This document shows, piece after piece, positions 31,830-41,899 of a DNA stretch of 41,899 bases (its first letter is position 1; the number at the start of each line of letters is the position of its first letter). The notes under the pieces were generated by a model. That model had not been told where the DNA came from. It saw nothing but the letters and a program-made list of their open reading frames with translations, and made no database searches. This stretch comes from Endothia cerciana (lineage: Eukaryota; Ascomycota; Sordariomycetes; Diaporthales; Cryphonectriaceae), in assembly GCA_026119935.1 (NCBI GenBank), contig JALRMH010000091.1:1-41899 (forward strand), read 5' to 3'. The position numbers and the translations under genes were made by a program.

Positions 31830-34800
31830 GTTGGGCCTGCTGTAGCGAGTGACGTCCTACTACCGGTTCTCCAATGCCTCGTTAGGGTTCTGCGGAACGA
31901 GTGGGTGTGGCCTGCTCGACAGAGGCAGGTTGTACCGTCGACGAGGAGGAGGAGTCTGCAACAGTCGGGAGGGAAATGGAGAGGCCTGTTGCGAGGGAGG
32001 GCGGAGGCTGAGGTAGAAATCCCGACCGTTGTTTGCTGACGGGACAAAGAGCTGAGGGGAGGACTAGAAAAGGAGGCAACCGCTGGCTCAGGGCTTGGCT
32101 GGGGCGTAGCGTACGGAGTAGTTGCTGATCCACACCGCAGTCGTGCAGAGACAAGAACAAGGTTTATCCCGACTCAGCCGTAGAGTTCACACCAGCCTGA
32201 CAACAACGAGCAACGAACGACAGGTTGAAAAAGAGGCCGGCACGGTGGTTCCGACACGCGAGCAGTAGCAGCCTGTGCAGCAAAACAGCAAAAAGGAAAA
32301 GTGTGAGGTCCAAGACAGAAATCCCGACAGCTGTGTTTGAAGGCTGCAGAAGGAGAAGATTATACGGGGGCAACTCCTGACATAGAACAGCTGAAGAAGG
32401 AATGAAGAAAGAAAAGGAGGTCCGCATAAAAAAAGGACAACCTACCTTGGCGGGTACAGGGGGGCGGGCCACTGTGGCTTAGCCGCAGTAGGGTTAGTTG
32501 GCGAGTTGTCACTCGTCCACCCCAAAGGTCTCCAACCTGCAGGCAGTGGCAGCGTGGGCAGAGGGGACCCACACACAAACGTTGAACCCGCAGCGCTGGT
32601 AAGTTAGGAGCTCGACCTGCACGGGCCTACGGGGCAGACGGCCAGTCCCTTTTTTTTTGGGGGGGGGGGGGTTGTTTACCATAGCGCGGGCCCGCGACAG
32701 CAGCAACACCACCAGTCCTGGCCTCATCCGGGCCTGGGGTCTTGTTGTCAGGCAGCTTCAGGAGACCCTCCTGCGGCAGGGCACGACCATCAGACACCCT
32801 TGGGTCACGCATGAGGGTGCTACTATAGGTTCACATATACACGCAACGACGTCACGGCAGACACAGCACTCCATCTCCCGACACACCTACTGGTAGCCAC
32901 GGAGCAGCCAGACGTAACCTCAAGCCAGCCTTGAGAGAGATCACGCCCGATGGCACCTCAAAAAGTCTGTCTCCGACGAGACAACACAGGTAGGATGGAT
33001 GGCATTGGTGGCAGGATTCGAGCTCTGGCCTTCTCAGGCCTGCCTGTATGGCTGGAAAAAGTAAGACATGCATGCAACAAGAGCTTGCGGACACCCGGCA
33101 TGCCTGCTGGCCGGCCTTGGAACGGAACGTTTCAGCACTTTCTTCTTGCACTCGGTCACGGCCACAGAGTGGTGCCATCGCCTTCAACGAGATATGGGAC
33201 TCCAGTCATTCAGGATGGCCATCCCCTATTTCCGCAGATCCCAACTCCGGACAGATAAAATTCTGGGGGTTGGCGATGGCCCGTTCGCCAATCAATCTCG
33301 TTCTAGAAGCCCTTTTCTCGCTGTGGACGCAGGGTCCATCTACGAACACGCTGAACACTAGGAATGCAAGCCCGCGTCCCCCCCCCCCTCCTGAAACAGC
33401 CCTGTCTTCCCGCAGGCCCACCCGGCTTTTCACCGCCTTCGCGCTGGCACCGGGAGCGCCCATGGGCCTTTCAGGATCAGGCGGGAGGCCTGGCCTGACC
33501 TACCATGGTAGGTGTCGAGTACCCCGCGCAAAGAGGCCGTCCTGAACGCGCGGGAAACACAAGCCTGCCTCTTGGATCTGGCCTCGTGGCCACCCGCCGT
33601 GGAACGAGGCCGGCCACTACATCGCAGCCCGCTACGTTACCCGTCAGATCATCCATTGTCCTCGAACAACGACCGACAAGATGGGACACGGGACGGGAGC
33701 AACGCTAGGGTGCAGATCACACAGAGATCCGCTAGGCTTTCCCTAGCGCGAAGGCGACTACGTGCACACCATCAAGACACAAAGCAGCTAGGAAATTTAA
33801 AAATAGCAACACGGGCCAAATTTCGTGGCTCGGCTGGTTCGTATAGTCACGGTCATCTGCCAGCGCCTATGCCAATTTTCGTTCGAAATGAATCTGACGG
33901 AAGCAGTCAGGCTCTGGTGACAGCGAGGATATTCTCACATGAGAGCCCCAGTGTCTCGACAGTCTTGGAACGCACCACCTGAACAGGGACTGAGGACATG
34001 CGATCAAGGACACCCGTTCTGGCGTACCCATCCCATCGCCTATGGCAGGGGCTGTTCGAGACCCGGAGGTCTCCGTGGGAAGCATACCCTTTTTTTTTTT
34101 CTTTTTTTTTTCTCATCTTCTTCTTGCCAGCTTGTTGTGTCCGTCTTGGGCCGCATTCCATATTTCTCCATGTACAAGAGTGTGTTCCGTGTTGGACTTT
34201 CTCATTCGGACATCTCTATGCCTCCAGTGTGAGCCGGCAGTTCTTACCACCCTCTGTTCAGCCACTCGCTCAGCCAGCACGGAGCCCATAAACGCTTGCA
34301 CATTTGCACGTTCTGTCGACGATGAACCTCTCCATGAATAAATGCTATATGCTCTTTCAGAAATCGACGCCGGCGGTTTGTTATCCTCGGGTCCTCATGC
34401 GTGGAAAGTCGCACGAGGGCTGTTTTTCGGGGGCGAGGGGGGCCGGATACCTTTGGCTTCAACTCTCGACAGACGAGATCCTTGGTCTTGCGTTCTTCCC
34501 ACTCAGCTCACCCGCATCGCTGTGGAAAACCTTGGCGGCTCACACTGGCAGCCGATACTGAGGCCTCTGTGCTATGGCGGGAGGGTATATGACCATCGAG
34601 GCCGTTGGCCGCTCGCGACGAGCTGTTCTCGCGCCGAAGGCGTCATCTGCACGGATGAACTGGAGTGCCTATGCAGGCCTTCGAGTCCGGGAGCTTGCTT
34701 CACTACCTGCGGCATGGGCGTGACAGGAAATGAGATACCGAGCATGCTGGGGGCGGTGCGGGTGACTTCATCAGCATGGCGGGATCACCGCTCGAGAGAC

Positions 34801-37463
34801 GAGCAGCAGGTTCACTATCCCAGAGGCTCGCTGTGGGAGCGTTATACGGGCCCTCGCACCGGTCGTTGCTCTCTGGCTACGCCCCAACTTCGCGGATGGA
34901 ACTGCATCCGTGTGACTCCATGACCCTGTGCAGATGTTGGCTTGTGTGGACCATACGCGGTCGCTTGCACGAGCTTCAGAATCTGGCTACAATAATCCGG
35001 ACCTCGACGGTGCCGACCACACATCGTTTGTACGTGTCGCGTCATTTCGGCAGATGGCACTCTCTTTTGACGGCGTGCAAATGGCTGTATGAGGTTCTCT
35101 CCCGGTATGGATCCCCTTTCACTACTTTAGTCTCTACCTCATGACGGCAGCATCTCTTGTTCCGGCGGGTCCTCTGTTCCCTACCTCGCTTATATCATTA
35201 GACGGCGCCTGCGGAGGGGCAGCGGCCAGAGCCGGCGTGACCATTTCCCGGTAGCTAGCCATCAGAGCGCTCAACTCGCACGGAGGAACAGTGCCCACTG
35301 TCTGGCGAGCAGCCTATGGTCCGTGGCCCGTCAGGGCATACGTGTGGATCATTCCTGGGCGCCATGGGTTGGAATAGAGGATGCTGTGGTTGAGGAGAGG
35401 ACAGTTCATGAGGTTGGTAATGCCACAGGCTGGTCGAGCTCAAGATGTCGGCCCTGTCTGGTATCACACCGAGAAGAGCATTTCTACGCTTTTGGTGCCT
35501 GCCTTGAGTAGACTACTGATGAGCGGGACGGCGACAGCCATGGACTCATGATGAAAATCGGAGCCGATAATCAGGAGGCCCAAGCCGGTGTCATGAACTA
35601 GACATCCTTAAGGCATGGAGACGTCAACGAGGTTCCTCTAGATGTACTTCTGCCTGACCATCCTCCATCTCGGCTGACGAGGCCGCCATTGTGTGCATGA
35701 TGCCGGTCCGATGCCACCCCCCCCCCCCCCGGAACGTCCATATCGCTATGGTCCTTCCGCGCAGGCCGTCAACCCACGAGGTTAGGACTTCCCGTTCCTC
35801 AGCATCACCCGGCAACGACAGTTGACAGCTTGACAAGGAGAGGCGTTCTGATGAAAATAAGCATCCACGTCACATGTCGGGGCCGAAGCAGCCCACAGCC
35901 AGGCTTCTGGAAGGATGCGGTCCATTGACGGGCCCCCGTCAGCCTGGCCCCTCACCTCAGCAGCAACTATAACCGGACGGGCCTGGGGAGGTTGCGACCA
36001 ATTGCCCAAGGAAGGAAGGGCTCAGGGAATGTTTTTTTGTTTTTCCCTCTTTTTCTTTCAGAACAGCGGGGCTTGAGGAACCGTTCGTGGGCTCGCCACA
36101 GTGAGGCTACGGCTGCATGGCAGGATGAGCGGGATTCCAAACTGGGCCACATTGGCCTCTTCCTTCGCCCAGGACGATTAGTGACCAGCACGCCTACGTT
36201 GTGATTCCAAAGGAACTATGAGCCGGGCCTCTGTTGACCCTAATGCCCGACTCATTACTGGGCCTGCTGTTCAGGTATGCCCGGGAGATTAAAAAAAAAT
36301 AAAAAATTTTAGAACAGAAGAAGGAAAAAGAAAAGAAGAAACAAAATCAGATGGATCTTGGGCGCGCTGGTGGACCTCACGTTGGCCGGTCTGGTACCCA
36401 GCTCCTGTTCAAGGCCCCTCCCGCAGCTGGTCGGCGGAGGGCCTGCCGGCCTCAGCATGCCATGCCGATGAAGGCCTGTCGAAGAACTCAGAGTGGTTAT
36501 CCTGAATCATGATCGAGGGCGCTGTGAAGGTTGACCGCCCGTGGTCGCATCCCGGGCATCTGCAGCCCATTGTAGAGGATTTATGAAAATCACTCGAGTC
36601 GTGCCGGCCTCAGAACGTCTCATTGGCGCCCTGATTAATCAGAGGCCGCCACCAGCAACAACCTTGTCTCGACGAGCTGGCGCGTTCCCGCTCGCGAGGG
36701 CGGCATGAATAATGACGGTCCCAAGTGCCGAGAAGCCACGGGCGTGGTGTGGCGTCCAGGACCGCCCAGGCTTCACGCCCCCAACAAAGGTTGGAGGGAG
36801 AGAGCTCGAGCCACCAGCCAAGGGCCCATATCGTTCTCTTTGCTTTTTCTCTCCTATAATGTAATTTTCCTTGGCGGTCGCCTACAGACAGTCCCTCAGC
36901 GGCTGCTGGTGACCACGGGCGTGTGAACTGCCGCCTGGCCAACAGGGGGTGGACTTGATACCAAACACCTCTGTAGGATTTTGATTCGCTCGCCAAGCGT
37001 TATTGAACCCAACCTGCGGGAGGGTCAATATATTCAAGCCACTGCCAAATCCGGTGGGTGCCCGTGCGGCCCAGCGCCTCGCGCCGCGTGCCGTAGGTAT
37101 CTATAGTAGGGCGCGCATGAGGAAGATGATAGCCCCCCCCCCCCGGTGGCACGACGTGCTGCCGTGCGCCTTTTTGCGATGCCGATAAGTGGGCGGGGAT
37201 GGGTCCCCGCCGCCTGTTACGGGGCCGGAAGGAGGAGAGATCATCGGGGTTACATATACAATTGCATGCATGCACGTTGTGGGAACAATAGACATGGGGC
37301 CCGAGATACGGCGCAGCACACGAGATTCGGGACACGAAGGGGTGAAGATCAATGGGCACCGTAGCAGGCAAGGGAACCGGCCCATCGATATTCAGGGCCC
37401 AGTGCCGCGGCGGAGGATGCAGGGCCGGGTGTGCCCCCCATGGGCGCCAGCTGGCGGGCCAGG

Positions 37464-37504
37464 CCTGCCACCTGCCACCTGCCACCTGCCACCTGCCACC
37501 TGCC
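37464..37504. repeat. 7-bp minisatellite CCTGCCA, about 5.9 copies
   Basis: Five perfect CCTGCCA units plus a six-base partial copy, in the gene-poor region. Confidence 0.95.
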
Positions 37505-38078
37505 TGGTGGCTGCTGACGAGCTCGGTTCCTGGTTCTGGATCACTATCAAGATGCGATACCGATACCGACACATGCCCTCGAGTTTTGGAAATTCTCCGA
37601 GCGAGGATAGAATTCCTGATGGATGATGCCTGTGCCCCTTGCCTGGGGGGGATCAGATCAGATCAAGTCCAATCACGGGCAAATAACCATGGTATGATTT
37701 GAGGGACGGGGGCCCCGGTCTGGAAAAGCGGCACCAGCGCCGGGCGAGGGACGGGGGAGGGAATTTGAAATTGCAGGGGTCGGCAGCCCAGTCTCGCCCG
37801 TGGCCTGGCACTGATGGTTGACATTATTGAGCGCCACCCCTGCCAAGGGCTCGCCGTGCATTCCTCCCGTCATCCATCAGCCCCGCCCAGGCCTGCCTGG
37901 GGCCAAAATACCAAGAATACACTCTTACTTTGGTACGGTAAATTTGCTTCGGCTATACTCTGTTGCATTCATTTGCCTTGTTCTGCCAATCTATTTGTTC
38001 TTTTTTCTTTTTTTTCTTTCTTCCTCTCCCCTTCCTGCTCCTCCTCGCCTGATGATCGTCTGGGGGGGGGGCCCCTTG

Positions 38079-38098
38079 ACCTGACCTGACCTGACCTG
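38079..38098. repeat. 5-bp tandem repeat of CCTGA type, about 4 copies
   Basis: Alternating TGACC units directly follow a G10 run and precede a degenerate continuation (GGCCTCGCCTGG). Confidence 0.85.
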
Positions 38099-38225
38099 GC
38101 CTCGCCTGGGCCTCGGCCCTTGGGTGCCATTTAGGATTCTCACCAGATCCAGACCTCGTTCTGGTGCTACTGTGGTACGTACATACTCCGTACGGGCACC
38201 ACACTATGCGTAGCAGGGCCTGGGG

Positions 38226-38256
38226 AGGGGGGACGGGGGGACGGGGGGACGGGGGC
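38226..38256. repeat. 8-bp G-rich repeat (GGGGGGAC), about 3-4 copies
   Basis: Repeated blocks of six G followed by AC form a strongly G-rich plus strand, a possible G-quadruplex former. Confidence 0.85.
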
Positions 38257-38860
38257 CACATGTCGCAGCCATCTCGCGCCCAGCTGGGACCGGCTCATAC
38301 GAGACAGACGGTCCCGTCGGTCTTATAGACCCGTTCTTGGTGGTGCTGGCCTCTGCTGCATGCATTGAAAATATGGAACTGAGTAGGCCGTACCAAGGGA
38401 GAGTCGAGTCGCCCTCCATCCGCCTAGCCGTTGGTTTCCAGTGACACCTGCCCTGAGATGCCCTGGCTGCATTCCAAGGGCCTGCTCGCACCCCCGCCTG
38501 TACGAGGTACATGCCATGGCACATGGTACATGCCCGGGCACAGGCGCAGGCATGTGTATTGGATGGGACCCACGTTTATGCACCTCTTCTCCACCCCTGA
38601 CCTGTTCCCGGGCCAATCCCGTCTCCCCCTCGCCCACCCTCAACCACCCAAACTGCCTTCCATCCCTCCCGCCCCCCAAACCCCCCCAATCCTGTAGGTA
38701 CCGGTGCTATAGGGACTGCCATTACTCCCAGTGGTATGTGCTCCGCGGTCCATGCTCCATGCTTGCGTACGGTACTGCGTACTCCATACCACCCATACGA
38801 TAGTAGCACAATGGCCCTGCCCGACCCCTGCCCCGATCCATGGGCAGTCAGGGCCAGTCT

Positions 38861-38896
38861 TGTGGTCCTGTGGTCCTGTGGTCCTGTGGTCCTGTG
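38861..38896. repeat. 8-bp minisatellite TGTGGTCC, 4 copies plus partial
   Basis: Four perfect TGTGGTCC units are followed by a partial, diverged copy, about 640 bases upstream of the Opy2 start. Confidence 0.95.
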
Positions 38897-39337
38897 CCTG
38901 TGCTGCTGCATCGACTTCCCGTTCATCTCATCCGTCCCCGTCCATCTCCAATCTCGTCCCTCAACTCACCTTCATGACTTTGACCTCCCGTGTCAAACCT
39001 GCCACCCTCCTCCTGTCCACCCGCGCCGTGCAACCCTCGGAGCATCATCAACGGTCGACATCGGCCCAGCCCTCGACTCTCATGTCTCCCAGCAGGACGT
39101 AGCCTGCCTCTCGCCCATCCTCGACCACCACCTCTCAACCTCCTGAGCCGGGTCTCAGAGTCGCTCGTTTCCACCCCATTCTGTCCTGTCCTTCTCTCCG
39201 CCAGCTGCAACAAATCCTCCGTTACGATAGATCCCCACCTTCCGACCGAAATAGACATTTCCCTTTCAGCCATTGTCTTCGGAGACGACCTCACCGGCCG
39301 TCCCGTTCAATCAAGGTCACCGTTAGACGCCCTGTCC

Positions 39338-39345
39338 TATTTAAA
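39338..39345 (+). promoter_or_regulatory. Putative TATA-like box of the Opy2 gene
   Basis: TATTTAAA lies 191 bases before the ATG, followed by a CT-rich leader. Assignment rests on position and motif only. Confidence 0.4.
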
Positions 39346-39535
39346 GACTTGCAGCCTCGCCGAGAGTCAGCTCAAAGCCACCCGAGGCCGACCCTGACTG
39401 ATCACCAAGACGCGGGATCTGCACCTCACCAGCAGCCGTCCTTTGTCGATCATCTTTTCACCACCTCGCCAATCGACCTCTCGACCCGAACTCGCCCGGA
39501 CCGCTCTGGTTTGACACCTCGCGCCGACTGTCACC

Positions 39536-40899
39536 ATGTCGTCGCCAAGAGGGGATTGTGAGTCGAGCCGAGCCCACCTGCCCGCCGCCCAGCGCTGTCA
39601 TCCATCCTGACCTTGACGCCGCGTGTCCACCCCAGTGCTGACCTGTCTACCTCTGCAGTGACCCTACACGCCCTCCTCCCCCGACAAAGCGTTTGCGTGG
39701 AATGTCAAGAGGGCTCGCCGTCATGTCCTTCATGTGCAGATGGGGAATCATGCCAGTACACCGTCCCGCTGGACTGCACATCATGCCCGAGTGCTTATTG
39801 TGCCGCCTCCTCGAGTTCGACCTCGGTCAGCTCGGGTTCTAGCTCGAAAGCCAGCACGGGCGCGATCGCGGGCGCCGTCGTCGGCGGTGTCGTCGTGGTG
39901 GCGCTCGTCATCGTCGCCGTGTATTTTGTGTGGAAGCACAAGATCAAGAGCAAGAGGGGGGAATGGGACCAGAGGACCTGGGACGGCGAGGAATATTTCG
40001 ACGGCCAGCGGGAAAAGGACTTCCAGTCGAGAAGGAACACCAGGGCAACGTCCCATGGCCGCAACTCGGTCGCCTCGACCGTGCTCACCCGCGCATCCAA
40101 CATCATCCAGATCGCCTACATCCCGGGCGTCACGAACCGAGCCACGCCCACGTCGCCGACGCTGCTCGTGCCGCCCGTCCCGCCGATCCCGATCGCCATG
40201 TCCTCCCAGGCCGGCACCCCGAACTCGGCCGAGGATCAACATTTCTTCGTGCCGGGCGACCTCCGCGACTCGGTCTGCTCGGGCGTTTCCGGCTACACGG
40301 ACCGGACGTCATATGCACGGACCTCATACGCACCTCGCTCGAGTGTTGCTTCGACGATCTACGGCAAGGCTGGAGTTGTCGTGACCCCAGCGCAGACGGG
40401 CATGCGGGCCAAGGCGGCCATGGTCAGTGTCAAGTCCATGGGGAGCAGCAGCTCCGGGGGCGACGAGATCGTGGCACCGCCAGTCCCGGCCATCGACCAC
40501 AAGAAGTACTCGAGCATGATCCCACCAAGCCCCGCGGACAGCACCTTCAGCGTGGGCTCAACCTTCCTCAACAACGCGACGAGCGCAAACACGGCAACTG
40601 CTGTGCGGGCTCAGGTGGTTCGTGTCGGCAGCAGCCTCAAGCAGTCCTCAACGGCAAGCGTCAAGAGTACTGTCGACGAGGAGGGGTCAGGGCTGCAGAC
40701 ACCGGTGACCAGCCCACCACGGGAGGAGGAGAGCCCCTTCCGCGACCCTCCAGAAGCGAGGCGCTCGAGCGGCCAGAGCAGCAAGACCCTGAGCGCGGTC
40801 ATTGCGGAGGCCACCAAGCGGGCGTCACAACGGCCAGGCACGGCGGACCGGGCGAAGAGCCCGTTCGGGGACGAACACGAGGCACATGATGAAAGGTGA
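39536..40899 (+). CDS. Opy2-type single-pass membrane anchor
   Basis: Opy2 anchors the adaptor Ste50 at the plasma membrane and feeds the HOG osmostress and invasive-growth MAPK cascades. Exons 39536-39557 and 39659-40899 give 420 aa. The 101-nt intron has a GTGAGT donor, a GTGCTGACC branch site and a CTGCAG acceptor. The short extracellular N-terminus carries eight cysteines (residues 20, 23, 30, 33, 39, 47, 50, 55) in the CxxC-plus-CPxC pattern of the Opy2 N-terminal domain. A Ser-rich spacer and one membrane segment (about 75-99, AIAGAVVGGVVVVALVIVAV) follow, then a basic stop-transfer stretch (KHKIKSKRG). The long cytosolic tail is Ser/Thr/Pro-rich and contains PPVPPIPI and SPFRDPPE. There is no signal peptide. 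The tiny first exon (MSSPRGD) rests on splice logic; the rest is firm. Confidence 0.85.
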
Positions 40900-41559
40900 G
40901 CCCGAGGCGGCCGCTACATCGACATCCGCATGGCACACGCCCTCCCCCTCAAGTTTCTATTACACTTCTATACCCTGATGGCCGCCAGGTTGGGCATCGT
41001 TCGATTTGAATGATTCCCTGTGTCACCACCTCCAACCAGTTCATCTATCTACCTAGGCGGATCTTTCTCCATAGTTTCTAGTGTCTTTTGTCCAGATGAT
41101 CTTGGGGACCGAGATCGTCCCCCGGGTCGCGGAACGGCGTTCACCGTGTTTTTGGAAATACCTATCTGACCTCAGCTGTCAACCGGAATGGGAACTCTTT
41201 TATTTTTATTTTATTTTATTGGAATGAGCAACGTGGGCACAGGTCTAGCCGGTGAAGGCGGCAGGCAGATAGGAGGGGTGACCCCATCTATACCTATCCT
41301 CCTCTCCTATCTCTATTAGCTATATCACATGGACGAAGTCTCGAGCGGAAAGAAGATGAGAACGTTGTCTGCGTCGTCTCTGTGTCCAGACAGACCCCTG
41401 GTGATCTGGTGTGTGATGCCCCTCCTGCCATATGCTGCGTCCCCGTGAGAGGTCGGTCCACTGGTGCCAGCTACGCCCGGTCTCCCCCGCGCCAGCAAGC
41501 CGCCGAAGCAGGTCAGCACAGAGACGTCTCCTCCCACAGCAGCTGGTTCTCCATGTCAC

Positions 41560-41604
<45 letters not shown>

Positions 41605-41754
41605 AGCTTGTGGTAGACTGCTGGGCTGTAGACTGCATTCTGGCTCCAGGGTTATCTCCGGAGGGGGGCGGGCGGGCGAGGGGAAAGGGGGGGGGGGGTG
41701 GGGAGGAAGGGCTTGCTTCTGGGGTTTGTCTTGTGACCTGAGGCCGTCTGTCTG
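40900..41754. other. 3' flank of Opy2 gene, no further gene seen
   Basis: The stretch contains a TTTTA-type A/T repeat near 41198-41220 and the (CCAG)11 repeat. No coding frame is convincing. Confidence 0.55.
41560..41603. repeat. (CCAG)11 microsatellite
   Basis: Eleven perfect CCAG units. The translation in one frame (Pro-Ala-Ser-Gln repeats) is a by-product, not evidence of a gene. Confidence 0.95.
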
Positions 41755-41899
41755 GGGCGCCGCGGCGGTTTGGGGGGAAAAGAAGAGGGGAGGGGGGGGG
41801 GGGGGGGTAGGCGGGGGGGGGGGGGGGGGGGCCGCGGGGGGCGCGCGCGCCGCGGGGGGGGGGGGCGGGGGGGGGGGGGGGGGGGGGAGGGGGGCCGGC
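41755..41899. other. G-only low-complexity contig end, probable sequencing artefact
   Basis: The last ~145 bases are almost only G with scattered C and A, including a GCGCGCGCGC block. This pattern is typical of a failing read or assembly end, such as G calls from absent signal in two-colour sequencing, not of genomic sequence. It marks the window's right edge as the end of a contig. Confidence 0.7.

Larger units (their letters stand above)
31830..39535. other. Gene-poor head-to-head region, 7.7 kb, between chitin synthase and Opy2
   Basis: The two flanking genes point away from each other, so both promoters lie here. Within it I find a T9-G13 tract (32650-32671), a C14 run (35717-35730), a C12 run (37133-37144), a G10 run (38062-38071) and a cluster of short tandem repeats between 37.4 and 38.9 kb. 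Many frames of 60-190 codons exist on both strands; none shows a known domain or strong codon bias. The longest is 34342-34923 (plus, 193 codons). No transposon end, tRNA or rRNA was recognised. Confidence 0.5.

Noticed and set aside
41560..41603. Regular (CCAG) array considered as a CRISPR-like or coding repeat
   Set aside because: There are no spacers, the unit is four bases and the genome is eukaryotic; it is a microsatellite.
1..41899. tRNA, rRNA and transposon genes
   Set aside because: I looked for tRNA T-arm wording (GGTTCGA-type), terminal inverted repeats and transposase or reverse transcriptase motifs and saw nothing supportable by eye.

Overview
This window looks like a contig from a filamentous ascomycete, most likely a Sordariomycete. 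The genes have short introns (about 54-200 nt) with GT-AG borders and CTGAC/CTAAC-type branch sites. Coding exons are rich in G/C at third positions. The gene content is typically fungal: HET-domain protein, NACHT NTPase, class III chitin synthase, Opy2 anchor and a small GPI-anchored wall protein. I cannot name the genus. The right-hand end dissolves into G-only low complexity and looks like a contig end.

Layout. 0-1.9 kb (minus): a NACHT-type STAND NTPase broken by three frameshifts, each a 2-nt tandem expansion. 2.4-4.7 kb (minus): a short-chain acyl-CoA synthetase ending in a peroxisomal signal. 6.2-8.3 kb (minus): an MFS DHA1 transporter. 10.0-11.4 kb (plus): gamma-glutamyl phosphate reductase. 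11.6-12.7 kb (minus): a PIG3-like quinone oxidoreductase. 13.6-16.7 kb (plus): a HET-domain protein whose HET domain is interrupted by an ankyrin block. 19.3-20.0 kb (plus): a small GPI-anchored wall protein. 22.4-23.9 kb (minus): a serine racemase/threonine dehydratase-family PLP enzyme. 24.5-25.9 kb (minus): mitochondrial ketol-acid reductoisomerase. 26.8-27.3 kb (minus): the NEDD8-conjugating enzyme Ubc12. 28.9-31.8 kb (minus): a class III chitin synthase. 31.8-39.5 kb: a gene-poor stretch with minisatellites. 39.5-40.9 kb (plus): an Opy2-type membrane anchor.

Themes. Two allorecognition/innate-immunity-type genes (NACHT and HET) lie in the left third, one broken and one apparently intact with an unusual architecture. 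Amino-acid metabolism is represented by the proline/arginine step, the PLP lyase and the branched-chain reductoisomerase. The last two are neighbours on one strand, and the gap between them holds two TGAGTCA sites of the GCN4/CPC1 type. Three genes concern the cell wall or its signalling (GPI protein, chitin synthase, Opy2).

All exon structures were worked out by eye from reading frames, splice consensus and family knowledge. No search was run. Intergenic stretches are long and rich in G/C homopolymers and microsatellites.
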